A stretch of 64,000 nt of DNA from Trichomonas vaginalis G3 (taxonomy: Eukaryota > Parabasalia > Trichomonadida > Trichomonadidae): positions 7,697,962 to 7,761,961 of the forward strand of contig NC_067208.1 in the NCBI RefSeq assembly GCF_026262505.1, in the 5' to 3' direction. The position numbers and the translations under genes were made by a program. The notes beneath the pieces were generated by a model. It was not told the DNA's origin and ran no database searches. It saw only the letters and a program-made list of their open reading frames with translations. Positions 47,323-56,775 of this stretch are shown here, one piece after another; within the stretch, counting starts at the first letter, position 1, and the number at the start of each line of letters is the position of its first letter.

Positions 47323-49212
47323 TCAATACTGGTCCAAAATATCTGCATCTTTCATATCTTTCAATGGCATTAAAGCCGCGCTGAAAATACCAGCTATATC
47401 TGGTTCACCATTCACTTCCATTGCGTCTACAACTTCTTGGAATTGTGGTTGTAAGTTTATGAACCACCTATCCGGATTAGCTTTATGACCCCATCTCATT
47501 GTAGTTCCATCGTCTGCAGAAACAAAAGTAGGTTTGTTTCCATATTGGTTAGGTTCTGAATGAACTTTAAACAATGTTTCATTTCTATATGTTTTCTTGA
47601 AATTTAACCTTTTATCTTCACCGAGTTCATCCGAAGATTGAACGTTAAATGCTCGTAAGTAAAAAGGGTTGTTGTATTTGTGTACATTTTTTTTCAGTTC
47701 TTCCATTCTATGCTGAATATTTTCATCTGGTGCTGGAGTCTTTTGTATGTCGGCAAACATTTTTCGATATTCTTCTACTATGTCAGCCGAATTTTTTTTA
47801 GACTCTTGGAAATATTCCATATTCTCCGCATACTCTTGTTGAGGGTCAAGATTTTTCGGCTGTTCCAAATCTTCATCTAGTTCTGTGAAGTTAGTTTCCA
47901 AAGGAGTGACTTGTTCGTTTCCTTCAGGCTCTTCTAGCTGTTGTTGCTGAACTATTTCTTCCATGTCTGGTTGTATCTGAACTAGTTCTTCCTGTGGAGT
48001 TTCTTGTACCTCATCTGCTGGCATTTCATATATTCCGAGACCGTTTTTAAAAAGTTCCCTATCTAAGTCATCCGGACTCATAAACCTTTCTTTTTTCGTT
48101 CCGTCTCTATTTTTTACGCGTTTCATGAAGAGAGTTGAATTATCATTTAGCTCTGACACCAAATATCTTGGAGTAAATTCAGTCATGTCATTTGGATGAT
48201 ATGCTATTAAATCATATCCCTTAGCGAGCTTGTATTTTCCAGGTTTGAAATTATATCCCATTTGGTGCTGAGCCATAAAGCTAAATAGGTTCGGGTCAGT
48301 ATTTCCTTCCTTGAACTTTCTAATAGCTTCTTTATATCTGTCACTAAAGTCAAGAGTATCTGGGTAACCATACTCTTCCTTAAGCATTTTTAAGAATTCT
48401 TGGTTTCCTTGTTCTCTACTTCTTTTATGTCCTTGCTCTGTTTGTGCTGGTTGTTGTGCTGGTTGTGGAGGTGGTTGCTGTGCTGGTTGTTGTGTTGGTT
48501 GTTGTGTTGGTTTTGGTTGTTGTTGTGGTGCATGCCTGTGTCTATGTCCATGTGACGATGTAAATGTGTTAGGTAGTCCTGGTGCAGGTGCTTCTCTTGG
48601 AGGGTTTGGTGGTATATAAGTTCCACCAGCTGGCACATATGTTCCATCTGCAGCGTAATGTCCTACCTGACTTTTCGTTTTTAAGAAAGCATTTACTAGG
48701 TCTGTTTTGGTCTGTTGTAACTCTTTTTCTTGACTTTTCACAACAGTTGCTCTAACGGCGTCATAGGCACTTTGAACTGCCTGTCTCGTTGCTGCATCTG
48801 TTATTTTCGTCATATTTTGTGCTACTTCTCTTAACTCGTTGTCGAAACCTTCAGACTTCAGTTTCTTTCCAGATGAGAAGTCGTTCACTAGTTTCACCTT
48901 ACTATGAAGAGCTTCGAAGGCGTTCTTAAAGTCAGCATTTGTTAAAGCTTCATTTGAACTGTCTTCATCCGCTTGTATTTTTGTCCTTATTGACCCTATG
49001 AGTTGGGCTGCTTTAGCGTTGGCTTGGGCATCTAACCAGTCATTGTTAGCTTTTATATATTCTGCGCTTTTCATTGCCTTTTGCATGGCTGCGTCGTTAT
49101 TTTTACTTTCTTGTGCTAAGTTTTCATACTGTACGGTTTGGTTTTGCAACTGTAAAAGTTTTTCTGCCTTTACATTTGCTTCAACTTCTTTTTTATACTC
49201 ATCGCTATCCAT
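47323..49212 (-). CDS. large coiled-coil/Gln-Pro-rich structural protein, 629 aa
   Basis: Residues 1-200 are coiled coil (VQYENLAQESKNNDAAMQKA). A His-rich patch (SSHGHRHRHAPQQQPKPTQQ) and a PTQQPAQQ repeat follow near residues 225-265. A globular C-terminal half includes FMAQHQMGYNFKPGKYKLAK and TPRYLVSELNDNSTLFMKRV. It is large for a Maverick accessory gene and lies next to the capsid genes, so a tape-measure, tegument or scaffold role is possible. No family recognised. It overlaps 43 bp with the upstream gene in another frame. Confidence 0.5.
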   Translation of the reverse strand: MDSDEYKKEVEANVKAEKLLQLQNQTVQYENLAQESKNNDAAMQKAMKSAEYIKANNDWLDAQANAKAAQLIGSIRTKIQADEDSSNEALTNADFKNAFEALHSKVKLVNDFSSGKKLKSEGFDNELREVAQNMTKITDAATRQAVQSAYDAVRATVVKSQEKELQQTKTDLVNAFLKTKSQVGHYAADGTYVPAGGTYIPPNPPREAPAPGLPNTFTSSHGHRHRHAPQQQPKPTQQPTQQPAQQPPPQPAQQPAQTEQGHKRSREQGNQEFLKMLKEEYGYPDTLDFSDRYKEAIRKFKEGNTDPNLFSFMAQHQMGYNFKPGKYKLAKGYDLIAYHPNDMTEFTPRYLVSELNDNSTLFMKRVKNRDGTKKERFMSPDDLDRELFKNGLGIYEMPADEVQETPQEELVQIQPDMEEIVQQQQLEEPEGNEQVTPLETNFTELDEDLEQPKNLDPQQEYAENMEYFQESKKNSADIVEEYRKMFADIQKTPAPDENIQHRMEELKKNVHKYNNPFYLRAFNVQSSDELGEDKRLNFKKTYRNETLFKVHSEPNQYGNKPTFVSADDGTTMRWGHKANPDRWFINLQPQFQEVVDAMEVNGEPDIAGIFSAALMPLKDMKDADILDQY

Positions 49213-49790
49213 ATATATGTCTTCAGGGCTTTTTGTTTTATCTCTTCATCTTTCAGTATTTTATATTGAGTAGTATGGTTTTTCAAATTTATGACATCTT
49301 GTTCCATTTTTGCTACTTCTGTTGCTTTTTCTGACACTTTTTTCGCATATTCCTCTGTACTTAGTTCTTTCAGTTGTTCTTCTTTCTTCTTTTTCTCTAC
49401 GTTTAACTCATTGAGTTTCTTTGTGTGTCTGTCATATTCGAGTTTCTTTTCGTTTTCACTTATTTGCTTCTGTATGTCTATGTTTGACTTTTTGACATCT
49501 GATATTTGATTTTTGAGTGAACTCAAATTCATTTGACTTTGAGGGTTATAGGCTGTTCCGTCTGCAGCTCCACCATAGCCTGCCATTTTCGCTAAAAGTG
49601 CCGCTCTTAAACCTCCACTCTGTGCACCAACAACTCGGTTTAAAAGCATAGGATTGCTTGACATTTGTTGCAACATAGTGGGGTCATTCATCATTTGTTG
49701 TTGCAACTGTTGTTGTGGTGTTAGTCTTACTATTGGATGTTTCAATGCTCTCTTCCTCTTACGTATATTCTTACGTAGCTTACGTGGCAT
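49170..49790 (-). CDS. basic N-terminus plus coiled-coil protein, 206 aa
   Basis: It begins MPRKLRKNIRKRKRALKHPI, a strongly basic head, then a Gln/Met-rich stretch (QQQLQQQMMNDPTMLQQMSS) and a long Lys/Glu coiled coil. The basic head could contact packaged DNA. Leader CTTTTTAACTTCACTTAAA then ATG with a TCACTT initiator. It may form one functional unit with the adjacent 629-residue protein. Confidence 0.45.
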   Translation of the reverse strand: MPRKLRKNIRKRKRALKHPIVRLTPQQQLQQQMMNDPTMLQQMSSNPMLLNRVVGAQSGGLRAALLAKMAGYGGAADGTAYNPQSQMNLSSLKNQISDVKKSNIDIQKQISENEKKLEYDRHTKKLNELNVEKKKKEEQLKELSTEEYAKKVSEKATEVAKMEQDVINLKNHTTQYKILKDEEIKQKALKTYIWIAMSIKKKLKQM

Positions 49791-50226
49791 TTTAAGTGAA
49801 GTTAAAAAGCGTCATTTGACAGATGTTTATATGACACTTTTTGTTCAGCACAAAAAACTACTCGGTCAAAGTGTTGTCAGTTTTGTAAAATAACCGTCCT
49901 ATCTCATTCTATAAGGGAAAAAGGCTTCTCAAAGTATACTTCCTTGGAACGCCTGTAACTTTTCCTGTAGCGACGATAGACCCTTACTTGTCCGAACAAA
50001 GCTGTACTATTTTGAGTGCTCTACAAAAAAGTCAACGGCTACGACTCTCAAAAACCGTTGTGTAAAAAGTTTTACCGTTGGACAAAAAAGTATATATAGA
50101 AAACAAAAAACGTTTATAGTTCATTCAATATTTGAGATGGAACGGTTTGCCAACGGTAACTATTAAATAAAATAAAAAAATAGAGGGGGTTACCGTTGAC
50201 GAAAACGGTTTATTTTAAACTTTTCT
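49791..50226. promoter_or_regulatory. divergent intergenic region with ACCGTTG words
   Basis: 436 bp between divergent starts and no gene. From about 50030 to 50215 the word ACCGTT or its complement AACGGT recurs about seven times, including AACCGTTG, TTACCGTTGG, GAACGGTTTGCCAACGGTAA and TTACCGTTGACGAAAACGGT. Possible operator sites for the gene at 50227. Confidence 0.5.
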
Positions 50227-51244
50227 ATGAGTAGTCCGAAAAAAACAGTTCATTTTTGTCTAATGGCATTCGCTAGCGTGTTCGCTCCAAATTCACCTGA
50301 AGAAATTGCTTGCAAACTTTCAGCACCCACAGGTTTAGAGCCTCAATATCAAACTGCAGCATCTACACATTCTCCAAGCAGAACAGACAATTCACTCAAT
50401 CCAAAGCCACTTTCACTACCAAAAACAATACCAAACGAGCTCCGTATTACAAAGAACCACAGCAACGCTGAACTACGCAAAATACTACTCAGATTGTCTG
50501 AAGAATACTTCAATTCAAAGCCAGAAGAAAGAGTTCCTGCAACTTTTAACAAAGAATATTGAACAACTCAACAAAGTTCTTGCAGACTTTACCAAACTAC
50601 AAAAAGAAACACCTGACCCATTCGAATTAGGTGACACAATTGTCAACTATTTTCCAACAATAACAAAGATAATGGTTGACAGAACTATATGTCAGCTTAT
50701 TGAAAGTCTTCCACCCAAAGCTGCAAAAAAAGTCGAACAGTTTTGGGTCGAATTCAAATTAAAGAGTTATGGATATCAGGATGACGAAGAAGAACGTGAG
50801 TACGGACAAGAAACAGCAAAATGGCAATGTCTTAGCTCACTCAACCCCAAGTTCAAACCATTATTTTACTCAGACAACAACACAATTCAAGTACGCAAAA
50901 TTGCTATTCATTTCGTTAACCAAGCAGAAGACATTGAAGAAGGAGACTCTATCTCAGTTTATGTTTGCTACTGCAAATTTTTCAAGGACGAATTTGGAGG
51001 ACCAATTCTCATGCATGTCTTCAAGCCACGTCAGCAACTCTACGTTGAAACTGAAATAACACTCATGCATGGAATGTATCTCAAGTTTGAAAGCCAATTG
51101 GAAAACACATACAACATTTGGCTTTCATACATTCAGTTCGATACACCAGATGACTTTGATGTTGAAGAAGAAGACTCTACTCAAGAAGATGAACCACAAG
51201 ACTCAATCCAAGAAGAGTCCTCCGAATTCACACCAGAAGACTAA
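50227..51244 (+). pseudogene. unrecognised protein at the right end of Maverick-2
   Basis: Readable parts: MSSPKKTVHFCLMAFASVFA at the start; the largest part (50672-51244, 190 residues) has PKAAKKVEQFWVEFKLKSYG, strand-rich segments (NTIQVRKIAIHFVNQAEDIE, PRQQLYVETEITLMHGMYLK) and a very acidic Gln/Glu/Asp tail (QEDEPQDSIQEESSEFTPED). The last codons are also found, inverted, at the left tip of Maverick-3. No family recognised. About one break. Confidence 0.4.
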
Positions 51245-51321
51245 CAATTTTCCGAATAAAAACTTCATTTATACTAAACATCTTCGGGGCTAGAAGGCAC
51301 GAAGTGCCTGGAAGCCCCACT
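51190..51321. repeat. right terminal repeat of Maverick-2, shared with Maverick-3 tip
   Basis: The last 60 bp pair with 25931-25990. The last 132 bp pair almost fully with 54921-55050 of Maverick-3. It carries the hairpin GGCACGAAGTGCC. It is followed by ACC and about 24 T. Confidence 0.85.
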
Positions 51322-52137
51322 ACCTTTTTTTTTTTTTTTTTTTTTTTTTTAACTATTTTATATAAAAATCAAATTCAATGATCTTAAAAGCGAAGGATAA
51401 ACCTCAAAATTTACGAATATAATGAGTGGGAATATAATGCTTATCTATCATAAAACCATATGAAATATCAATTTTTGCTTTACGCCTAATTTTTGACGAC
51501 AATTAGCAAAAAATGTTAAATGTTAACACTCAGTCCATTTGAATATGAAAAATAAAATTGACTTTGATTAAATGTTTTTATTTATCATGCAATTCTTCTT
51601 GCGACCAAAGATTTGAATAAAATTTCAAAAAATAAGATAGCTTAAAAATAATATACGGTAGTGTTTACTAATAGATGAATAGTATATAAATTCTATTAAA
51701 ATGGATTTGATCCAAAAAAATATATAAAATTTGATCATAAATAAAATCGTTTTAAATTACTTCTTCATTTAAATTATAACAATTATTTTTGATTTTTATT
51801 TATCATCCACATTCAAATTTGAATCTTATCACAAAAGAAAGACCACTTTTATGACTACTGCCAAATCTATAAGCAGAGAATGGCTATTTGAAGCTAAAAG
51901 AAGAATAGAAGAAGGTGAATCTTACAAAAGTCTGGGAAAGGAAGTTGAATTGGAAAATGGTAATGTTGTAAGACGAGTTACGGAAAGTGAGGTGAACCGA
52001 AAAAGTGACACTTATTTGGTCGGATAAATTCCCTATATATTTACTTGTCAAAAAAAATCAGACTTTTTTTGCTTTAAAAAATTTATAAGTTAATTATTGA
52101 GAACGAAGGTGAAAGGAAATGGATATCTCTTACCTTT

Positions 52138-52560
52138 CATTCCCTCGAGAAAGTTCAAAAACTTGGGTGCAATCAGTTCTGATTGCACCCAAGTTTTTGA
52201 ACTTTGTATAAGGAATTGTTGGCTATGATGTACTGATCATGAATCAGTACATCATAGCCAACAATTCCTTCGCAAACAGCGGGAAACTTTGTCTGAATAG
52301 TTTAACATTCAGACAAAGTTTCCCGCTGTCAGAGAGGGAATGGAAGGGTAAGAGGTATATATTCATAATGTATACCTCTTACCCTTTCATTCCCTCGAGA
52401 AAGTTCAAAAACTTGGGTGCAATCAGTTCTGATTGCACCCAAGTTTTTGAACTTTGTATAAGGAATTGTTGGCTATGATGCACTGATCATGAATCAGTAC
52501 ATCATAGCCAACAATTCCTTCGCAAACAGCGGGAAACTTTGTCTGAATAGTTTAACATTT
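52138..52560. repeat. array of perfect hairpins, duplicated in tandem (250-bp period)
   Basis: Unit 1 holds four hairpins: 52150-52205 (27-bp arms, 2-nt loop), 52210-52270 (28-bp arms, 5-nt loop), 52277-52328 (22-bp arms, 8-nt loop) and 52346-52384 (14-bp arms). It is enclosed by CATTCCCTC/GAGGGAATG. A second, partial unit begins at 52388 and repeats the first hairpins with a single base change seen. Arms are complementary without mismatches. Confidence 0.9.
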
Positions 52561-52568
52561 TGGAGAAC

Positions 52569-52721
52569 TTATACAAAGTTCAAAAACTTTGTCTGAAGAA
52601 TTCTTCCATCTGTTAAAGGGACATTTTGGAGAACGGTTTCGACGTTAATACCGCTTTGAATTTGTTGATTAGCTTGATTTAACCATTCTAAATCAATTAA
52701 ATCGAAGATTCTACCACTCAT
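52569..52721 (-). pseudogene. transposase-start-like ORF, 50 aa
   Basis: MSGRIFDLIDLEWLNQANQQ then IQSGINVETVLQNVPLTDGR. It shares the EWL...I..G...VL..V plan with the fragments at 24947-25207 and 51851. It ends in sequence of the hairpin array. Probably the only coding remnant of the autonomous parent of the nested element. Nothing else is supported in 52722-52980. Confidence 0.4.
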
Positions 52722-54428
52722 TGGAAAATTATAAGTTTTGAAAAAAACCGTAAATCATTATTGAATCTAAAAATATTTATGTACAAAAAGTCGGTATATA
52801 TTCTATAATTATTTAAAATAATGAAAAAGTTGATTTGTGAATCATTGAAATATTAATGCTGTTATATATATATCAGATGATATAAGATGATTTTTTTAAA
52901 TAAAAAATAAAATTTAATTTTTTAATTGTTAAAATAAGAATAGTAAGCTTGACAAGTAATTTAAGTTTTTGCTTTGTAAAGTTATTTGGTTGGCAAATGC
53001 ATTGTGTCACTTTTTGTTTGAGTTCACTTTCCGTAATTTGTCTTATGATAGTAAAATTAAATTGAATGTTGCCGAAAATACAATAAGAAGAGCATTTCAA
53101 CTTCAAGAAATCAAATTACCAAAAGTTAGTCGCGGCAGAAAACCAAATCCACCAACATTTGAGCAAAAACAATTAATTAATTCTTGTGTTTCACAATATA
53201 AAGGAGGAATTTCAAAAACTTATTTATTGATTAAAAGGTTTCAAAATATTGCTCAAAATCCCGATTGTGAGAAAGAAAAAGAAGAAATTGCAAAAGAATT
53301 TGAAAATATAGAAGATTTGACAAAAGATCAAATTTTTGATAATTTACAAAAAATAAAGCATCATCAAGTGGAAAAATTTATGATGGAATCAGGTTTATCT
53401 TCAAAAAGAGATTACAAACCAGCAGATCCACCTACCAAATATCGTGCCATATCAAAGAATTTGATATGCACTGCGATATTCATTACCTTTCACGGTAATG
53501 TTTCTTTTCCATTTTTTGCCATATTGGATGATTATGACACGTAAAGTTCTCAAAACTAAATTATTGAAAAACAAGTCTTCCAACTCAACAGCGAAGGTTT
53601 TAAGAAAACTTTAGAGGAGTTTATTCCTTACTGCATCTGGACCGATAACGGCGGTGAAACCGCGTGAATTCGGCCAGGTTATGCAGGAAAACGGAATAGT
53701 TTGGAAGCACACCTTGCCGTATATGCCAAGACAGAACGGCAAGGTGGAGCGCCTGTGGCCAAGCTTAGAAAAGTTTTTGCCAGACGAGTTGGATGATATT
53801 CAACAAATCAAGGACTCAGTTCAGCAGTTCATTGGAAAATACAACAATACACCACATTTATCTCTCGATATTAATCCAAAAACGAATAGTAATTACACTC
53901 CTAACGAATTATTCGAAGTTTCAAAATTTTTGGTACGAGCCAGAAATGCAAAAATGGGAGTTATATATCAAAGACGAATGGGTCTTAGCAAAATTTGAAT
54001 AATTACATCATTTTAAATGACTACTAAACGATTTTATTTATGATCAAATTTTATATATTTTTTTGGATCAAATCCATTTTAATAGAATTTATATACTATT
54101 CATCTATTAGTAAACACTACCGTATATTATTTTTTAAGCTATCTTATTTTTTGAAATTTTATTCAAATCTTTGGTCGCAAGAAGAATTGCATGATAAATA
54201 AAAACATTTAATCAAAGTCAATTTTATTTTTCATATTCAAATGGACTGAGTGTTAACATTTAACATTTTTTGCTAATTGTCGTCAAAAATTAGGCGTAAA
54301 GCAAAAATTGATATTTCATATGGTTTTATGATAGATAAGTATTATATTCCCACTCATTATATTCGTAAATTTTGAGGTTTATCCTTCGCTTTTAAGATCA
54401 TTGAATTTGATTTTTATATAAAATAGTT

Positions 54429-54920
54429 ATATATTAGAAAATAATATGAGTTTATGTGATATTATTTTTCAGAAGATTTCATTCTATATGCCTATGAAAA
54501 GTACTCTCAAAACTAACTTTTTCCTAATTATAATTAAATCTAGAATATTGTATTATGCTTAGTATTATTTCATTTTTCTCATTCAATTTAGAATTTAAAA
54601 ATGTCAAAAAATTGAGAGCTGTCACTTTTGATGAATTTCTGTTTATTACAATTACAAGTAAATTTGATGATTCCTTTCATAAATTATTTTGATTTATCGA
54701 ATTTGAGTTAAAGTGTGGATTGCATTGTCTATCCAATGTATATAGCATCTTTTATAACTATGTGAAGAACAATCATGTCTTATTTGTCATTTTTCCTTCT
54801 TAAATGAAATACTTCAAGTTAACATGAGCAAATTTCATCATTAATGACAATCAAATATTTAGAAGATTTAGACAAGAAATAGTGCAAAGAATTAGAATTA
54901 ACATAAAAATAGGTCAGGTA
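54429..54920. other. flank between IS481EU-like element and Maverick-3
   Basis: No gene. Positions 54429-54650 are the inverted, diverged counterpart of 25687-25905 (shared words ATATTAGAAAATAATATGAG and TGTCACTTTTGATGAATTTC). The rest, to the Maverick-3 tip, is A+T-rich without a clear feature and has no A or T run like the Maverick-2 flanks. Confidence 0.55.
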
Positions 54921-55050
54921 AGTGGGGCTTCCAGGCACTTCGTGCCCTCTAGCCCCGAAGATGTTTAGTATAAATGAAGTTTTTATTCGGAAAATTGTTA
55001 GTCTTCTGGTGTGAATTCGGAGGACTCTTCTTGGATAGAGTCTTGTATTT
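54921..55050. repeat. left terminal repeat of Maverick-3
   Basis: Inverted match to 51190-51321 including the last codons of the Maverick-2 right-end gene. Hairpin GGCACTTCGTGCC. This indicates that whole Maverick-3 probably ends in a related copy of that gene, with a terminal repeat of about 130 bp. Confidence 0.75.
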
Positions 55051-55194
55051 CCTCCTCCATTGCTTCTGGGAAGAAGCCTTCTTCTGGGTCGAAAACATAT
55101 ATAATGTGTCACTTTTCACAAATTATATATGTTTTCATGTTTTGTCACTTTTCTGTCACTTTTCGGGTAAAAACATTTTTATTATTATATATAA

Positions 55195-56014
55195 ATGAAT
55201 TTTACAAAACCACCGTTACTGTTCTTTGGAAATAAGAGTATATGTAAAGATATTATATTGAGAGAACTTAAGAAACTACCGAATGGTCTAACATTTGTAG
55301 ATTTGTTCGGTGGAAGTTTCTATATATCCCATTTATGTCATACAATATTCCCAGACTCAAAGATTATATGCAATGACTTCGACAACTATATGGACCGTCT
55401 CAAACATATTCCAGACACAAACAATATATTGAAAGAGTTAAAAGAAAAGATACCTATAGGTAAGATGGAACGTATACCATTAGATAAGAAAAATATTGTG
55501 AGAGAGGTTTTGAAAAAAGCAGAATATATAGACTGGGATAGTATATCTGCTAGACTATTATATAGTGGTGCTATAAGAGTTCATGACATTGAAACACTTA
55601 TGTCAAAAGTTTTATATCTTAACTATACAAATGTTTTCAAAGAGGACATAGAAAAATATATTGAGGGTATAGAGTTTGTGAGATGTCATTGGACAGAGTT
55701 GTATGAAAAATATAAAGACAAGGAAAATGTTTTCTTTATAGTGGACCCGCCGTTCTATAACACATGGGATTTTCAATACCAAGTAGACTGGACTTTGAGA
55801 GACTCTTTAGAAACTTTAGACGTTATACATAACCATCCATGCTTTTACTTTACATCCGATAAAAAGTGGTTTGGAAACCGTTATGAGATGGTTAGAGGAC
55901 ATACATGACTATGAGTTTATATATGACAAGATAGAATATGAGAGAGGTCCTATAAACTGGAGAAAGTGTCACAATAAAGAAATTTTATTAGTAAGTAAAT
56001 GTGGTTTGAAATAG
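55195..56014 (+). pseudogene. D12-class adenine methyltransferase, Maverick-3 copy
   Basis: Close copy of 26218-27036 with FVDLFGGSFYISHL and DPPFYNTWDF both present. Leader with GTGTCACTTTTCAC and TGTCACTTTT words. Broken, about one break. Confidence 0.8.
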
Positions 56015-56130
56015 GACTACTTGTTTTAGGTTTTTTCCATTGTGTCATTTATTTATTTGACGTGGCAGAAAAGTACAGAGAATATGAAGATGAACCAATG
56101 CCTGCAAATGTTCAGTATATGTACTCGTAA
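55999..56130 (+). CDS. single-pass membrane protein, 43 aa (Maverick-3 copy)
   Basis: MWFEIGLLVLGFFHCVIYLF then DVAEKYREYEDEPMPANVQY. Whole; a conservative change relative to 27021-27152 supports purifying selection in the recent past. Confidence 0.6.
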   Translation: MWFEIGLLVLGFFHCVIYLFDVAEKYREYEDEPMPANVQYMYS

Positions 56131-56153
56131 GAGATATTTTTATCTAATATTAA

Positions 56154-56514
56154 ATGGACGCACAGAACTTAGCGAATGCACAGCAACCTGGACAACCAAA
56201 CCCAGAGAATATTCCAAATGAAGTTAGAATACAAACTGCAATGGCAAACTATGGTCAAGTGCCAACAGATGTTACAAATGCAAACTGCCATGTCAAATGA
56301 CGCTGCGTTAGGTTTGCCACCATGGTATGCAAATATGAGATGGAAAGAGTTTTATACAAACCCTGAAGTGGGATATAAACAACTTTATGCAGATGACGCG
56401 AACACAGGAGTTGACCAGAATATGTTTTCTACCAGAGGAAAACAGAATGTATGAGCTCCAGTTAAAGAATGCTATGAACTCAACAGGAAACGTAAGAGAC
56501 TAGGCGGACATTAG
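56154..56514 (+). pseudogene. Gln/Asn-rich small virion-type protein (Maverick-3 copy)
   Basis: Counterpart of 27176-27537, with the same structural leader ATTTTTATCTAATATTAA, the LPPWYANMRWKEFYTNP segment and the basic end RKRKRLGGH. Broken, about three breaks. Confidence 0.45.
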
Positions 56515-56532
56515 ATTTTTACATATAGTAAA

Positions 56533-56775
56533 ATGGGTTTCTTCAGTAAGATAGGAAACTTCTTTCGAAATGTTGGAAGAGGTATATGGAATGGAATAAA
56601 ATCTGTCGGAAGAGGAGTATGGAACGGTGTCAAAAATATTGGTAAAAGAGTAGGTCAGTTTGTTGGTATTATACCTAAAGACCCTGAACCAGAAGAACAA
56701 GCTCCTGTTATACAACAGCCTGAACCTGCACCACAGTCTAGTTGGCAACCAAATCCAACACCTCAACCGTATTAA
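56533..56775 (+). CDS. amphipathic pVI-like protein, 80 aa
   Basis: Looks whole. MGFFSKIGNFFRNVGRGIWN then GIKSVGRGVWNGVKNIGKRV: a repeated VGRG[IV]WNG[IV]K unit makes an amphipathic basic helix of about 40 residues. The tail is Pro/Gln-rich (APVIQQPEPAPQSSWQPNPT). Amphipathic basic repeats plus a proline tail suggest a membrane-active capsid-interior peptide, by analogy with adenovirus pVI. It converges with the capsid-associated gene and overlaps its end by 4 bp. Confidence 0.55.
   Translation: MGFFSKIGNFFRNVGRGIWNGIKSVGRGVWNGVKNIGKRVGQFVGIIPKDPEPEEQAPVIQQPEPAPQSSWQPNPTPQPY

Larger units (their letters stand above)
25931..51321. mobile_element. Maverick-2 (Maverick/Polinton, second lineage)
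   Basis: A 25.4-kb element with terminal inverted repeats of about 60 bp beginning AGTGGGGCTTCCAGG. Parts: adenine methyltransferase, small membrane and amphipathic proteins, capsid-associated protein, fibre, rve integrase, divergent PolB, GC-richer block with HNH nuclease, repeat-bracketed cassette, A32-type ATPase, possible SSB, SF3 helicase, penton-like and major capsid proteins, and two long coiled-coil proteins. The left third is closely matched by Maverick-3. It is a fossil with about twenty or more breaks. The two flanks are inverted copies of each other rather than a direct target duplication, so it may be a recombinant or misassembled unit. Confidence 0.85.
51981..53033. mobile_element. 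1053-bp non-autonomous transposon nested in the IS481EU-like element
   Basis: Flanked by TA on both sides (51979-51980 and 53034-53035). Inverted ends: CGGAAAGTGAGGTGAACCGA then AAAAGTGACAC on the left, and the complement of CGGAAAGTGAACTCAAACAA then AAAGTGACAC on the right. Removing it with one TA rejoins the host transposase frame (...GNVVRRV then NLSYDSK...). TA duplication suggests Tc1/mariner-type mobilisation. It contains an array of perfect hairpins and a short transposase-start-like frame. Confidence 0.75.
51851..53998 (+). pseudogene. rve-type transposase of the IS481EU-like element
   Basis: The start MTTAKSISREWLFEAKRRIE runs to the insertion point at 51980. Resuming at 53036 the frame reads LSYDSKIKLNVAENTIRRAF, a helix-turn-helix region (VSRGRKPNPPTFEQKQLINS) and the start of the catalytic core (SFPFFAILDDYDT). 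After 53544 a frame break is followed by WTDNGGE (second Asp) near 53640, then PYMPRQNGKVERLWPSLEKF (catalytic Glu helix) and the end near 53996. The HCDIHY-type first Asp near 53470 is in another frame. The Asp-Asp-Glu spacing and PxxNGKxER helix fit IS3/IS481-type transposases. Nonfunctional here. Confidence 0.72.
51351..54428. mobile_element. IS481EU-like DNA transposon with ~400-bp terminal repeats
   Basis: Terminal inverted repeats of about 400 bp: 51351-51754 (AACTATTTTATATAAAAATC inward) against 54027-54428. Inside is an rve-fold transposase on the plus strand (51851-53998), interrupted by a 1053-bp insertion (51981-53033) and by at least two reading-frame disruptions further on. Repeats match at nearly every base compared, so the element is fairly young but dead. 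It sits 29 bp outside the Maverick-2 right tip, within the inverted flank. The target duplication is unclear because of the T tract. Confidence 0.8.

Noticed and set aside
48390-48647. His/Asn/Gln-rich minus-strand ORF in a second frame
   Set aside because: Frame-shifted shadow of the PTQQPAQQ repeat of the 629-residue protein.
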